A stretch of 64,000 nucleotides of DNA. It comes from Kalmanozyma brasiliensis GHG001 (Eukaryota > Basidiomycota > Ustilaginomycetes > Ustilaginales). How positions within the stretch are numbered: the stretch's first letter is position 1; each line of letters starts with the position of its first letter. Shown in pieces: positions 40,078-49,677 of this stretch. The position numbers and the translations under genes are program-made. The stretch covers positions 2,401 through 66,400 of the forward strand of contig NW_015961981.1 of NCBI RefSeq assembly GCF_000497045.1, given 5' to 3'. The notes under the pieces were generated by a model, which saw only the letters and a list, made by a program, of their open reading frames with translations, was not told the DNA's origin and ran no database searches.

Positions 40078-41957
40078 GGTGTAGGAGATGTCTTTGTGAT
40101 ATCAGTGAATCAGTTTGTCGATGTGTAGGTGAACGTCAAGCTCGATGGGAAGAGCGAATGGTGGGAACGGCGTGACACGCGAGCCCGACTGAGCTATTCT
40201 TATACTTGACAAGCCAAATGACTACCGTAGCAACAAAGCTTGAGCGTGGCCAAGAGAGGTGGCTTGTGGTGGGGCTGAAGTGCCGAGCCTAGCGGAGGAC
40301 AGCCAACGCACGGTCCTGAAGCTTAGCATTGCGGTGTAGCCTCTTACACTCCATCGGCATTCGAGCTGGACTCAATATGAGGCTAGCGAAGCGAGGGTCG
40401 AAGAACTACATCGGCAAGAAGAAGTTGGGCGCAGTGAGGGACGCGCGGAACGTTATTCCCGCACACACGGTGGGTCATCTGATCTCAGGAGATGCACCTC
40501 TGACGCTTCGACGTGCAGCGGAGAGAAATACCAAGCGCCTCGAGAAAGTGTGGGGTAAAGAGGAATGACTCGCCATGCAGTCTAAGCAGCGCCTGCAGGG
40601 TCCAACCGAAAACGAGACCCCGGCTGTGCTGATTCGCCGAGCAAGCGCCATCGGCATGGTGCAGCTCCCTTTGGAGTTCTGCGCGGATTGACATCCAGCC
40701 TACCTCGATGAAGTCTGGTACTCCCGTTCGCCGTCTTGAGTGGACCATGCCTTCTTTGCTCGGTGACGCGGGTCGTGGGATTCTAAGGCATAGCCAAGTC
40801 GACGCAGAGCGCGTCCTTCTTTGGTGTGGCCCGTCCACAACTTTGTTTCCTTCATCGTGGTCAACATGTGGCGCAAAGACAGGCATGGTCGAAATGCTGG
40901 TGCATGGACATATTCGCTCGGCGCAGACCTTCGTCTTCCGAGCTTGAGTTGCGGCAGTCAAGCGCGCGTCGACCCTCCACGCCCATTTGCACAATTGAGC
41001 AGCCGTGAGCTTCGGTGGCTTCGGTGGCTTTGCGCAATTACGCAGACGCCGAAACCGATAATTTGGATCCATCCTTCCTGACCACCTCGAAATGAGCTAT
41101 GCTATCGGGATGGGTCGTCTGACTAGGCTCTTCGAAGCCTCACATCAGTGCAGTGTTTCGTATCGATCGCCGATGTTGGTTCTCGACATGGCCATTGTTG
41201 ACAATGGTCGGCTGCTATCAAAATGCGAGCCGTCACCAAAAGACGTGGCAAAGTCAATATGCTCCACGGAGACCACCGAAGGATCACCTCAACGTGATCG
41301 TTGCTGCAACCCACTCTCCGCATCCACAGGTCGATCTGGAAACGCTACGTTGAAGCGCTCATCGCAAACCTCATCCTAGACCCTCGAAAGCCCTTTCCTG
41401 AGAACTGCTGCCGAAAACCTCGAGGCCAATCGTCACCTAAGCACCAGATCTTGTTCGGAGCGTCCCGCTGTGCCCAGATGGCGCACCTTTCCGACAGTGG
41501 CGCTCCACTGTGCGGCCTCCCTCAGAGGCCACACTGCGCTTCTCTGATGCATTGGTTGATTGCCTTTGGTCTTGCTGATGGTTCACAACCGCCGACTTTG
41601 TCGCACCGAGCCCAGACAAGGACGATGCCAAACCTCGAAATGCTCGGAGCAAAACTCAAGAATAGAGCCAAAAAATCGTTCCTCGAAATCCACCCAAAAA
41701 CAGCATCTGCGGGGAAATCCTCTGCCAAGACGCGCTGTGCAGCTGCTTCCGTTTAATCCGGTAAAGCTGGTGTTCCTGTGGGGACCGGCTATATCCGTGA
41801 GTGTGTGGGGTAGGCAATACCGAGCGAGCTGGTGCTAGGGTCGTGCGCATGAACTTACCTGTTTTCTTCGACTACACCTCCTTCCTGGCCTCGGGCATCC
41901 ACCTCGAGAAGCACGAAGCAGACCATCATCCACCCTTCGCTCTGCCATCACGCAAAG
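40078..41957. other. Divergent BVMO / acyl-CoA ligase promoter region
   Basis: This 1.88 kb lies between the two heads. A TATAAG element is at 40199-40204 on the BVMO side. A 63-codon basic open frame at 40377-40568 exists but has no recognisable domain and was not called. No repeats or RNA genes were seen. Confidence 0.5.
40199..40204 (-). promoter_or_regulatory. TATA-like element of BVMO gene
   Basis: On the minus strand this reads TATAAG, 122 bp before the ATG at 40077. Its position fits a core promoter with a short leader. Weak evidence, spelling and distance only. Confidence 0.35.
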
Positions 41958-43900
41958 ATGATCTTCACCTCGACCTCGGAGCACGTCAAGGAGCTCCCGG
42001 ACGATCTCGATGTCTATGGCTGCATGTACGAGTACTTCCCATCGAGCCGACCCGACTTGCGCGACACCGGACTGCCACTCTTCATCGACGAAGAGACGGG
42101 CCAGAAATGGACATTCGAGGAGGCAAAGGAGAACACGGATCTCCTGTCGGTCGCCCTCGCCGAGCGATGTGGCATCCAGTCCGACACGCGAGCAAGTATC
42201 TACGCGACCAACAGCATCTACTTCCCTATTGCCGTATGGGCCACACACCGACTCGGCGGCACCATCTCGCCGGCCAACTCGGCGTTCATGGCCAAGGAGC
42301 TCAGCTTTCAGCTTGAAGCGTCCCATTCGAGGGTGCTATTTGTCAGTGAAGATCCCACCTCCTTGAAGAACGGGTTCGAGGCGGCGAAACTGGCTGGCAT
42401 TCCAAAGGACCGCGTGGTCGTCATCCAGGAGCCTGTGACGGTGCTCAAATACTCCGAGTCCAACTACGGCCGCATCCAGAAGAAGACGCAGGGCGCATGG
42501 ACGCTCGCCGGGCTGATCGAGGAAGGTCGTACTATCGTCAAGGAGAAGGGGGAGGGCATCCTCGCCTCGACGCGCAACAAGCTCAAGCCCGGCGAGGGGA
42601 GGACGAAGATTGCTTTCCTCTCCTTCTCCTCGGGTACCACCGGCCTGCCAAAGGGTGTCGCGATCCAGCACCACGCCGTGACATCGAACGCGCTGCAGAC
42701 CATGGCGCACAACAAGGTCGGCAACACCATCGGAGCGCCGGGACGTTTCTGCCCAGGTAAGGACGTGTCGCTCGGCGTCCTTCCTCAGGTTCATATCTTT
42801 GGTCTGTCGACGACGATGCACTTTGTCTTCTTTGCTGGCATCGCCAACGTGGTGATGAGCAAGTTCCGCGGGATCGAGGCCATGGTCAAGACCATCATCA
42901 AGTACAAGATCAGCGTGTGGTGGCTGGTGCCGCCACAGATCGTGCTGTTCTGCAAGGACCCGAGCGTGCCGCCCTATCTCGAGGAGCTGCGCAAGGTGGC
43001 TCGATTTGCGATGGTCGGTGCTGCGCCCTTGTCGGATGACTTGAGTCGGCAGTTTACCAAGGTGTTCCCCAAGCTCGACTGGGGTCAAGGCTCGGGCATG
43101 ACGGAGACGTGCTCGGTGACGACCATGTTCCCCGTCGGAGAGCCACCTGTGATGGGTTCAGCGGGTCGCCTGATCTCGAACACCGAGGCCAAGGTGGTCA
43201 ATTCGGAAGGCAAGGAGGTGGGCTACGACGAGCTGGGCGAGCTCTGGCTGCGTGGACCGCAGATCACGTTGGGCTACACCAACAACGAGCAAGCGACCAA
43301 GGAGACCTACCTGCCTGAAGGGTGGCTGCGCAGCGGAGACGAGGTCAAGATCAACAAAGACGGCGAGGTGTTCTTCATCGATCGACTGAAAGAGTTGATC
43401 AAAGTCAAGGGCTTCCAGGTCGCGCCTGCCGAGCTGGAGGGTTTCTTGCTCGATCACCCCGATGTCTCGGACTGCGGTGTGATTGGCATCCAGGACGAAG
43501 CAGCAGGTGAGCTGCCGTTTGCTTTTGTATCGCTCTCGCAAGATGCAAAGAAGCGCTCAAATGCGGGTGGAAAGGAAGAGGACGACAAGATCAAGCAATC
43601 GATCCTCAAGTTTGTCGCTGACAACAAGACCCGATACAAGCATCTTTGCGGTGTCACATTGTAAGTGTCGGCTCATTCCGAGGTTGTGCTCTGTCGGCGG
43701 AACCGTTTCACTGACTCATTGCTGTTCCCACGCCACACTGCTCTTCCGCGACAATATCGGCTTTTGTTCCGATCCACAGTATTGACACAATCCCAAAGAC
43801 AGCGTCGGGCAAGATCCTCCGTCGCGAGATGAGGGAGATGGCAAAGAAGCTGCCCGCGGAAGCATTCCGAGAGAAGCGCAAGGTGGTCGCCAAGCTTTGA
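41958..43900 (+). CDS. 4-coumarate-CoA ligase-like acyl-CoA ligase
   Basis: Two exons, 41958-43660 and 43780-43900, with a 119-bp intron (GTAAGT...CCACAG, phase 2) give 607 residues. This adenylate-forming enzyme activates a carboxylic acid with ATP and loads it on CoA. The AMP-binding loop SFSSGTTGLPKG starts at 222, WGQGSGMTET is the A5-type motif, GWLRSGD and KVKGFQVAP follow, and GKILRREM with the catalytic Lys comes from exon 2. The last three residues, AKL, fit a type 1 peroxisomal signal. Without exon 2 the enzyme would lack both the catalytic Lys and the signal, which supports the intron. The substrate could be a phenylpropanoid or a fatty acid; not decidable. It converges on TAF11. 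Confidence 0.92.
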
Positions 43901-44027
43901 TCGAGTCACCTCCTGTCCAATCGTTCGCAGTCACCAAGCATGAAAGTATCGTAGAAATACAGCTCGCCAGAGGCAAGATCAGAGATTAAAAGTGTGTGAA
44001 CGGTACAATGCAAATGAGGAGTGCTGT

Positions 44028-45368
44028 TCAAAACATGCGTCTTTTTTTGCCCACGCCAGGAAAGCCTGCGTTGGTGCCAGGTGGATAGTGACCGGGACGC
44101 TCGCGCTTGAGATAGTACTGTCGATGTGCCTCGCGCAGGTGATTCGGTCGAAGCGGGCCTTGCTCGCCTCGCATTGCTTGAATCTCGCGAGCCTTTTCGA
44201 CGATCTCACCGACAAAGATCTTGGCTACACCCGAGACCACCATCGCTACGTGCTGCGAGACGGACTGCGACAGCACATGGTTGACCAATTTGCGAACGCT
44301 CGTCTTGTTAAGAGCACCTCTTCGGGAGGCCATGTGCCTGTCCAGCTGATCTTCGTCCATGACCATCGACAGGAGACCCATGTTGCGCTGCTGAGCAGCA
44401 TAGATAGCCTCTTGCGTCGAAAAGTGGTCCTTGCCGAGCTCCTCGACGCCGTCATCGGCTTCCACTTCTTCGTCGTCCGCTTCCTCGTCCTCTTGCGGTG
44501 CCGCTCGATTCGGCGCAGGCTCGTCGTCGTCGTTGGCTTCATCCTGCGGCCGTTGACTGCCGACGCGTGACGCTGCTGCGGGAGTCCCTGCATCTCTGCC
44601 GATGGACGACATCCGGGATGCTGACCTCGCTGTGGTAGATCGCGCCTTGCTGGCTGCTTTTCCGCCGGCTTTTGATGCTGATGCCTTCTTGCCTTTCGAC
44701 TTCGTGTCTTTTGAGGGCGAAGCCGGAGTCGCAAACGCTGCGGGTGAAGTGGTGGCGGAAGGGGGCTGATCTTTGCTCGTGCTTGCATTCTTCTTCTTGA
44801 CAGTCTTCTTGGGTTTCGGTGCCGATGACGAGGCCGAATCTTTGGATGATCCTGGGACAGGCCCGGAAGATGCGGGTGAAGCCGTAGCGGCGGCATCTGT
44901 GGCAGCGATAGCAGCTGGCTTCTTCTTTGGCTTCTTCGTTTTTGCTTCCGCTCCTTCCTCTTTGGGCTTTGCTGGCTTCTTTGCCTTTGGTGCTGCCGGT
45001 TTGGGCGTGGATCCTTCTGCTGTCATAGGGGAGGCGCCTGGCACGCTGCTCGAATCCTCCATCTCCATCTTTACCCCTGCTGAATAGGGTTGCGAGCCCG
45101 CCATCATCGTCGTAGGATAGGAGGCGGAAGGAAGCGGTGGCATACTTGCGGCGATTTGGGCGGTGAGCGCATCAAAGTCAGATGAATTCGACATGGCGAC
45201 GTCGCCAGTCGGGAAGCCAGGCATCGAACCAAAGTCCATGTTGGCGTCACCCGTTCCATAGTCGAAGGGCATGTCGAAGAACGACTCCGGGATGACGCCT
45301 GTTCCTGTCATGTCTGGTATATCCGACCCTGGTATCTCGCCACCTCCTGGTGGCTGTGAAGACGACAT
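44028..45368 (-). CDS. TAF11: TFIID subunit TAF11
   Basis: A single exon of 446 residues. The C-terminal 110 residues carry the TAFII28 histone fold: an N-terminal helix with SVRKLVNHVL, the central SQHVAMVVSGVAKIFVGEIVEKA and the final GPLRPNHLREAHRQYYLK. It pairs with TAF13 in TFIID and supports RNA polymerase II initiation. The remaining 330 residues are long for the family: Asp/Phe/Gly-rich at the start, then Lys/Ala/Pro-rich with repeated KPKK, then a strongly acidic run before the fold. The ATG at 45368 was chosen; the open frame upstream begins with GTG. It lies 127 bp tail to tail with the acyl-CoA ligase. Confidence 0.93.
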   Translation of the reverse strand: MSSSQPPGGGEIPGSDIPDMTGTGVIPESFFDMPFDYGTGDANMDFGSMPGFPTGDVAMSNSSDFDALTAQIAASMPPLPSASYPTTMMAGSQPYSAGVKMEMEDSSSVPGASPMTAEGSTPKPAAPKAKKPAKPKEEGAEAKTKKPKKKPAAIAATDAAATASPASSGPVPGSSKDSASSSAPKPKKTVKKKNASTSKDQPPSATTSPAAFATPASPSKDTKSKGKKASASKAGGKAASKARSTTARSASRMSSIGRDAGTPAAASRVGSQRPQDEANDDDEPAPNRAAPQEDEEADDEEVEADDGVEELGKDHFSTQEAIYAAQQRNMGLLSMVMDEDQLDRHMASRRGALNKTSVRKLVNHVLSQSVSQHVAMVVSGVAKIFVGEIVEKAREIQAMRGEQGPLRPNHLREAHRQYYLKRERPGHYPPGTNAGFPGVGKKRRMF

Positions 45369-46008
45369 GATGCCTTCAGTTGGTGGTGGACGTGAGAAGG
45401 CAATGGAGACCACTCGTCAGGTGCAACTTTGGACCCTTCGACTCCACTTCGAAAATCCTGTTCCGTGTAAGATCGCCATTCTTTTGGGCTTTGACATTAT
45501 TTTCGCCCTGGCAGCTTCACCCGGCGCTTCACCGAGAAGCTGTCGGGCCTTCGCCGAGGTTCCCACGCCTCCGTGACTGAGAAGAAGCACGTCACCTCTC
45601 AACGACCCCTATACGTTATCATTCCTTATATTGACGCTCAATCTTATACGCACTCGAGTCTCGACGGCAAGCTTCATGGCGTGGTGCGCCAGACAGAGTT
45701 GAAGGTTGATGAGCGAGCAAGGCACAGTTGATTCCAGATGGACTTGCTCCGGAATCGGGCCCAAACCAAGGAAAAGTGGCTGGCTCACGGTCCAGGAAGA
45801 AAGTCAATTTTTTTTGGTGACTTTAGAAGAAAATTTGAGCGGCAAGCTCGGAAGCTTGCCGGCAGCAGGAAGCAGCAGCACAGGGTGGAGTTGAATCCAC
45901 CCTTCCATGCAAGCACAGAGAAGAGCTTGAGTCCAAGTCACTCAAAGTGCGCCTTGAACCCTTCTACTACCATCATCCCCTTCCCGTCATACCCCCTCTA
46001 CAGCAAAA
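45369..46008. other. Divergent TAF11 / SPE3-LYS9 promoter region
   Basis: This 640 bp carries both promoters. A T-rich run (45811-45818) breaks the GC-rich sequence. No exact TGACTCA general-control site was seen although the downstream gene makes lysine. No gene found. Confidence 0.45.
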
Positions 46009-48318
46009 ATGGGCGTCATCACTCACCCCAACATCCGCGATGGTTGGTTCCACGAGTACAACTCGCAGTGGCCCGGTCAGGCCATGAGCCTCGAGGTTCA
46101 ACGCATCCTCCACCACGAAAAGTCGCTCTACCAGGACGTCCTCGTCTTCGAGTCCACCACTTTCGGCAATGTCCTTGTCCTCGACGGTGTCATTCAGGCT
46201 ACCGAGCGCGATGAGTTTTCCTACCAAGAGATGATTGCCCACCTTCCTCTCGCTTCGCACCCCAACCCCGAGCGCGTTCTCGTCATCGGCGGCGGTGACG
46301 GTGGTGTGCTGCGTGAGGTCGTCAAGCACGACACGGTCAAGGAGGCCATTCTCTGCGACATTGACGAGGCTGTTCCCCGTGTCTCCAAGCAATACCTTCC
46401 CAACATGGCCGCGGGTCTCACTCACCCCAAGTCCAAGGTCATCATCGGCGACGGTTTCGCTTTCCTCAAGGACCCCAAGAACAAGGGCAGCTTCGATGTT
46501 ATCATCACCGACTCGTCTGACCCGGTCGGTCCCGCTGAGGCCCTCTTCCAGCAGCCCTACTTCGCTCTCCTCAAGGAGGCCCTCAAGCCCGGCGGACACA
46601 TTTCCACTCAGGGCGAGTGCGTCTGGATCCACCTCGGTCTCATCTCCGACCTGCGAAAATCCACCAAGGAGCTGTTCCCCGTATCGGACTACGCTTTCAC
46701 CACCATCCCCACCTACCCTTCCGGTCAGATGGGCTTCGTCATCTGCTCGACGGATGCGAGCCACAACCTTCGCGAGCCCCTTCGCGAGGTGCCCGACTGC
46801 CGATACTACAACTCACAGGTGCACAGGGCGGCTTTCACCTTCCCTGAATTCGCCCGCAAGGTCATCGACGACGGCGCTCCCGCTCCTGGCCGCATCATCC
46901 CCTCCGGCGATGGCCAGGCCAAGGCTCAGCGTGCTGCCAAGAAGATCCTCCTTCTCGGTTCAGGCTACGTTGCTGGTCCTTTCGCAAAGTACGTCACGCG
47001 CTTCCCCGAGTACAGCCTCACCGTCGCTTCGTCCAAGATTGAGCACTCGGAGAAGCTCACCGAGGGCCTTCACAACGCTACTGCCGCCGCTGTCGACGTC
47101 AACGACGCTGCTGCTCTCTCGCAGATCGTCAAGGGCCACGACATTGTCATCTCGCTCATCCCTTACATCTACCACGCTGCTGTCATCAAGGCCGCTTGCG
47201 AGCACAAGGTCAACGTCGTCACCACCTCGTACGTCTCGGACGCTATCCGCGCTCTTGAGCCCGAGATTCAAAAGGCCGGCATCACCGTTATGAACGAGAT
47301 CGGCCTCGACCCTGGTCTCGACCACCTCTACGCTGTCAAGGCGATCGACGATGTCCACGCAGAGGGCGGCAAGATCAAGTCGTTCCTCTCCTACTGCGGT
47401 GGTTTGCCTGCTCCCGAGGCTGCTGACAACCCGCTCGGCTACAAGTTCTCGTGGTCGTCGCGCGGTGTCTTGCTCGCTCTCCGAAACACGGCCAAGTTCT
47501 GGCAGGATGGCCAGGAGCTCACCGTCTCTGGCCCTGAGCTCATGGCCGCTGCCAAGAGCTTCTACATCAACCCTGCTTTCGCTTTCGTCGCCTACCCCAA
47601 CCGTGACTCGACGCCGTTCAAGCAGTGGTACCAGATCCCCGAAGCCGAGACGGTCATCCGAGGTACCCTCCGATACCAGGGCTTCCCCGAGTTCATTCTC
47701 GCTCTCGTCAAGCTCGGCTTCCTCGACGAGGAGTCCAAGGACTTCCTCGCCTACAACACTAAGGCTTCGTGGGCCGAGGTCACCGCCAAGATGGTCGGTG
47801 CTTCGTCCACTGCCGAGACCGAGCTCATTGCTGCCATCAAGGCCAAGGTCTCGTTCAAGTCGGCGCAGGAGGAGGAGACCATCATCCGTGGTCTCCGCTG
47901 GCTCGACCTCTTCTCGACCAAGGCACCCGTCACCGTCCGCGGTACTGCCGCTCAGGAGGCCGAGAAGGTGGCCGGCAACCCGCTCGACTCGCTCTGCGCC
48001 ACGCTCGAGGACAAGTGCGCCTACGCTCCTGGTGAGCGCGACATGGTCATGCTCCAGCACAAGTTTGAGATCGAGACGGCCAACGGCGAGCACAAGACGC
48101 TCACCTCGACGCTGCTCGACTACGGTATCCCGCACGGTGTCTCGTCGATGGCCAAGCTCGTCGGTGTTCCTTGCGCTATCGCCACGCGTCTCATCCTCGA
48201 GGGCCACCCTGCTCTGTCCAAGACGGGCATCCTCGCCCCTTACACCAAGGACATCTGCGACCCCATCCGCCTCGAGCTCGAGAAGGAGGGCATCGCTCTC
48301 GAAGAGCGATACGTATAG
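46009..48318 (+). CDS. SPE3-LYS9: Spermidine synthase-saccharopine dehydrogenase fusion
   Basis: A single exon of 769 residues with two enzymes in one chain. Residues 1 to about 295 are a complete spermidine synthase: the [13 protein letters not shown] motif near 92-101 binds decarboxylated S-adenosylmethionine, and the catalytic region includes [13 protein letters not shown]. From about 310 a saccharopine dehydrogenase (glutamate-forming) begins with [12 protein letters not shown], the NAD(P)-binding turn, and runs to the end. The first makes spermidine from putrescine; the second makes saccharopine in the alpha-aminoadipate lysine pathway. The fused gene is a known basidiomycete trait. The linker is short (about 15 residues, Ala/Gln-rich). 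Strong C-ending codon bias suggests high expression. Confidence 0.97.
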   Translation: MGVITHPNIRDGWFHEYNSQWPGQAMSLEVQRILHHEKSLYQDVLVFESTTFGNVLVLDGVIQATERDEFSYQEMIAHLPLASHPNPERVLVIGGGDGGVLREVVKHDTVKEAILCDIDEAVPRVSKQYLPNMAAGLTHPKSKVIIGDGFAFLKDPKNKGSFDVIITDSSDPVGPAEALFQQPYFALLKEALKPGGHISTQGECVWIHLGLISDLRKSTKELFPVSDYAFTTIPTYPSGQMGFVICSTDASHNLREPLREVPDCRYYNSQVHRAAFTFPEFARKVIDDGAPAPGRIIPSGDGQAKAQRAAKKILLLGSGYVAGPFAKYVTRFPEYSLTVASSKIEHSEKLTEGLHNATAAAVDVNDAAALSQIVKGHDIVISLIPYIYHAAVIKAACEHKVNVVTTSYVSDAIRALEPEIQKAGITVMNEIGLDPGLDHLYAVKAIDDVHAEGGKIKSFLSYCGGLPAPEAADNPLGYKFSWSSRGVLLALRNTAKFWQDGQELTVSGPELMAAAKSFYINPAFAFVAYPNRDSTPFKQWYQIPEAETVIRGTLRYQGFPEFILALVKLGFLDEESKDFLAYNTKASWAEVTAKMVGASSTAETELIAAIKAKVSFKSAQEEETIIRGLRWLDLFSTKAPVTVRGTAAQEAEKVAGNPLDSLCATLEDKCAYAPGERDMVMLQHKFEIETANGEHKTLTSTLLDYGIPHGVSSMAKLVGVPCAIATRLILEGHPALSKTGILAPYTKDICDPIRLELEKEGIALEERYV

Positions 48319-48537
48319 ACGTGTTCCATTCTACTAAAAGAATTGTCTTGTAAACAGGCATCGCCGTCAATGATACACCCTTGATATCTGTGTGTCTCAT
48401 GCACGCGTGTGTCACGCAAAAAAGCAGCACTGAAGGAGGGCGTATTATGAGAATGCTACAGGTGAGAGTGAATGAATGGCATGCTGGCTTGCACCAGCAT
48501 TTCAGAAACGACGGCCCGTGCGGTTTCTGCCGAGCGA

Positions 48538-49092
48538 TCACAGGGCGAGATCGCTATATGGGGCCCCGGTGTCCTTGGGGAGCTTGTGAATGGAGTGCGC
48601 CTTGTACTGCGTCTGCGTCACCTCGTTGCCATGGAGCGTCTCCTTGGTGTGTGGTAGGACGTAGTAGGTCTTATCCGCGCTTCCGAATCTGAAGAGTCGT
48701 GGTGTGGAGCCATCGTTGATCATCTTGATGTTGTTGTTCTTGGTGATCTCGACCCTTGCTGGCGAGCGGCCGAATCGCAGGCTGCGCCACAGACCGCCTC
48801 GAGGGCGGGCGAGGGAGGGGATGTCCTTGGGATGAACTAGCCAGTGTTCGCCTGCGTTGGTCAAGCGAATCTCCTTCGCGAAACGGGGCAGCGGCGATGA
48901 GGCGATTTGGGTGGGCGAGCGCAAGGAGGTGGAAAGCAGTTCGCCAGCGCTATTGTACACTTCGGAGGCGAGCGCGCCGTGTTCAGCCTCAGCTGCCACT
49001 CGGATAGGCGCGAGGGGTGCTGCGGCGACAATGATGACCAGCAGCTCACAGAGGAGCAGGACGGAGAGGGGGAAACGGAGAGAGACTCGCAT
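48538..49092 (-). CDS. Small secreted protein, unknown function
   Basis: A single exon of 184 residues. A clear signal peptide (about 1-25: Arg at 2 and 6, then a Leu/Val core ending VAAAP) is followed by a basic mature protein with no cysteines and no membrane segment. The C-terminal half carries RFGSADKTYYVLPH. I recognise no domain. The size and composition fit a secreted, lineage-restricted protein; a candidate effector role is inference. A TATA-like element lies 115 bp upstream. The stop is 219 bp from the SPE3-LYS9 stop. Confidence 0.7.
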   Translation of the reverse strand: MRVSLRFPLSVLLLCELLVIIVAAAPLAPIRVAAEAEHGALASEVYNSAGELLSTSLRSPTQIASSPLPRFAKEIRLTNAGEHWLVHPKDIPSLARPRGGLWRSLRFGRSPARVEITKNNNIKMINDGSTPRLFRFGSADKTYYVLPHTKETLHGNEVTQTQYKAHSIHKLPKDTGAPYSDLAL

Positions 49093-49205
49093 CTCGGAAG
49101 ATCTTGTACGAGATGGCGAGCGATCTCAGTTGGGGAAAAGTGGACTGCTTGATCTTGCACCGAGTCTGGTTGTATGATGTCTATCTGGCCTACAAGAAGG
49201 CGATC

Positions 49206-49211
49206 TATATA
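49206..49211 (-). promoter_or_regulatory. TATA-like element of small secreted protein gene
   Basis: TATATA reads on the minus strand about 115 bp before the ATG at 49092. Its position and spelling suggest a core promoter; not otherwise supported. Confidence 0.35.
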
Positions 49212-49326
49212 TGCTCAGCCAGGCACTGCCCCTGTATAAGATCTTCTTTCTTCTGACTAGCGTAGCAGAAGTCGCCGAGCTCAGCCCTTCCTTCGAAACA
49301 ATGACCATTATCTCGGATCGCATGTA

Positions 49327-49677
49327 TCAAGGGCGATGATGAAGGTCCAGCGGAATGCCAAGACCGAGCTCTCGACACCATGGTCGTGCATCAATCGGAA
49401 GCGTGACCACCCACTCTTCGAGATGAAGCCGGCTGAGCAACTCGCCGAAAGCGCTCGCGAAAGTCCCGGTCTACATGGAAGGCCTGCCGACTTTGCTCGT
49501 ATCCAAGACCACCTCATCCGGCGAAACTTTCAAGACCATGAGGTCGTGATCTCAAGAGAGGTTCTTGGCGGCAACGAAGAAGGGATCAGGCTCCAGCTCA
49601 ATCTGTGCGGCTTGTTGCTTAACATACGTGATGAAGATACGCGCCATGCGGCGTTGGTGGGTGCTATCAACGCCCAT
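49327..49677 (-). pseudogene. Possible nonsense-broken pseudogene
   Basis: On the minus strand a frame from the ATG at 49677 to a TGA at 49327-49329 spans 117 codons with genome-like codon choice. It is interrupted by a TGA (49552-49554) and a TAG (49471-49473). Segments such as FFVAAKNLS, VLKVSPDEVVLD and LHLEEWVVTLP look protein-like, more so than the uninterrupted 161-codon plus-strand frame at 49336-49821 that covers the same DNA. Which strand (if any) was coding is undecided; I recognise no family. If real, it is a decayed small gene beside the secreted-protein gene. Confidence 0.25.

Noticed and set aside
40377..40568. 63-codon basic ORF between BVMO and acyl-CoA ligase
   Set aside because: Too short, no domain, no splice or promoter evidence; could be chance.
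46960..48207. 415-codon open frame antisense to SPE3-LYS9
   Set aside because: It mirrors the C-ending codon bias of the sense gene, has a Glu/Arg/Leu/Val-heavy meaningless composition and no domain.
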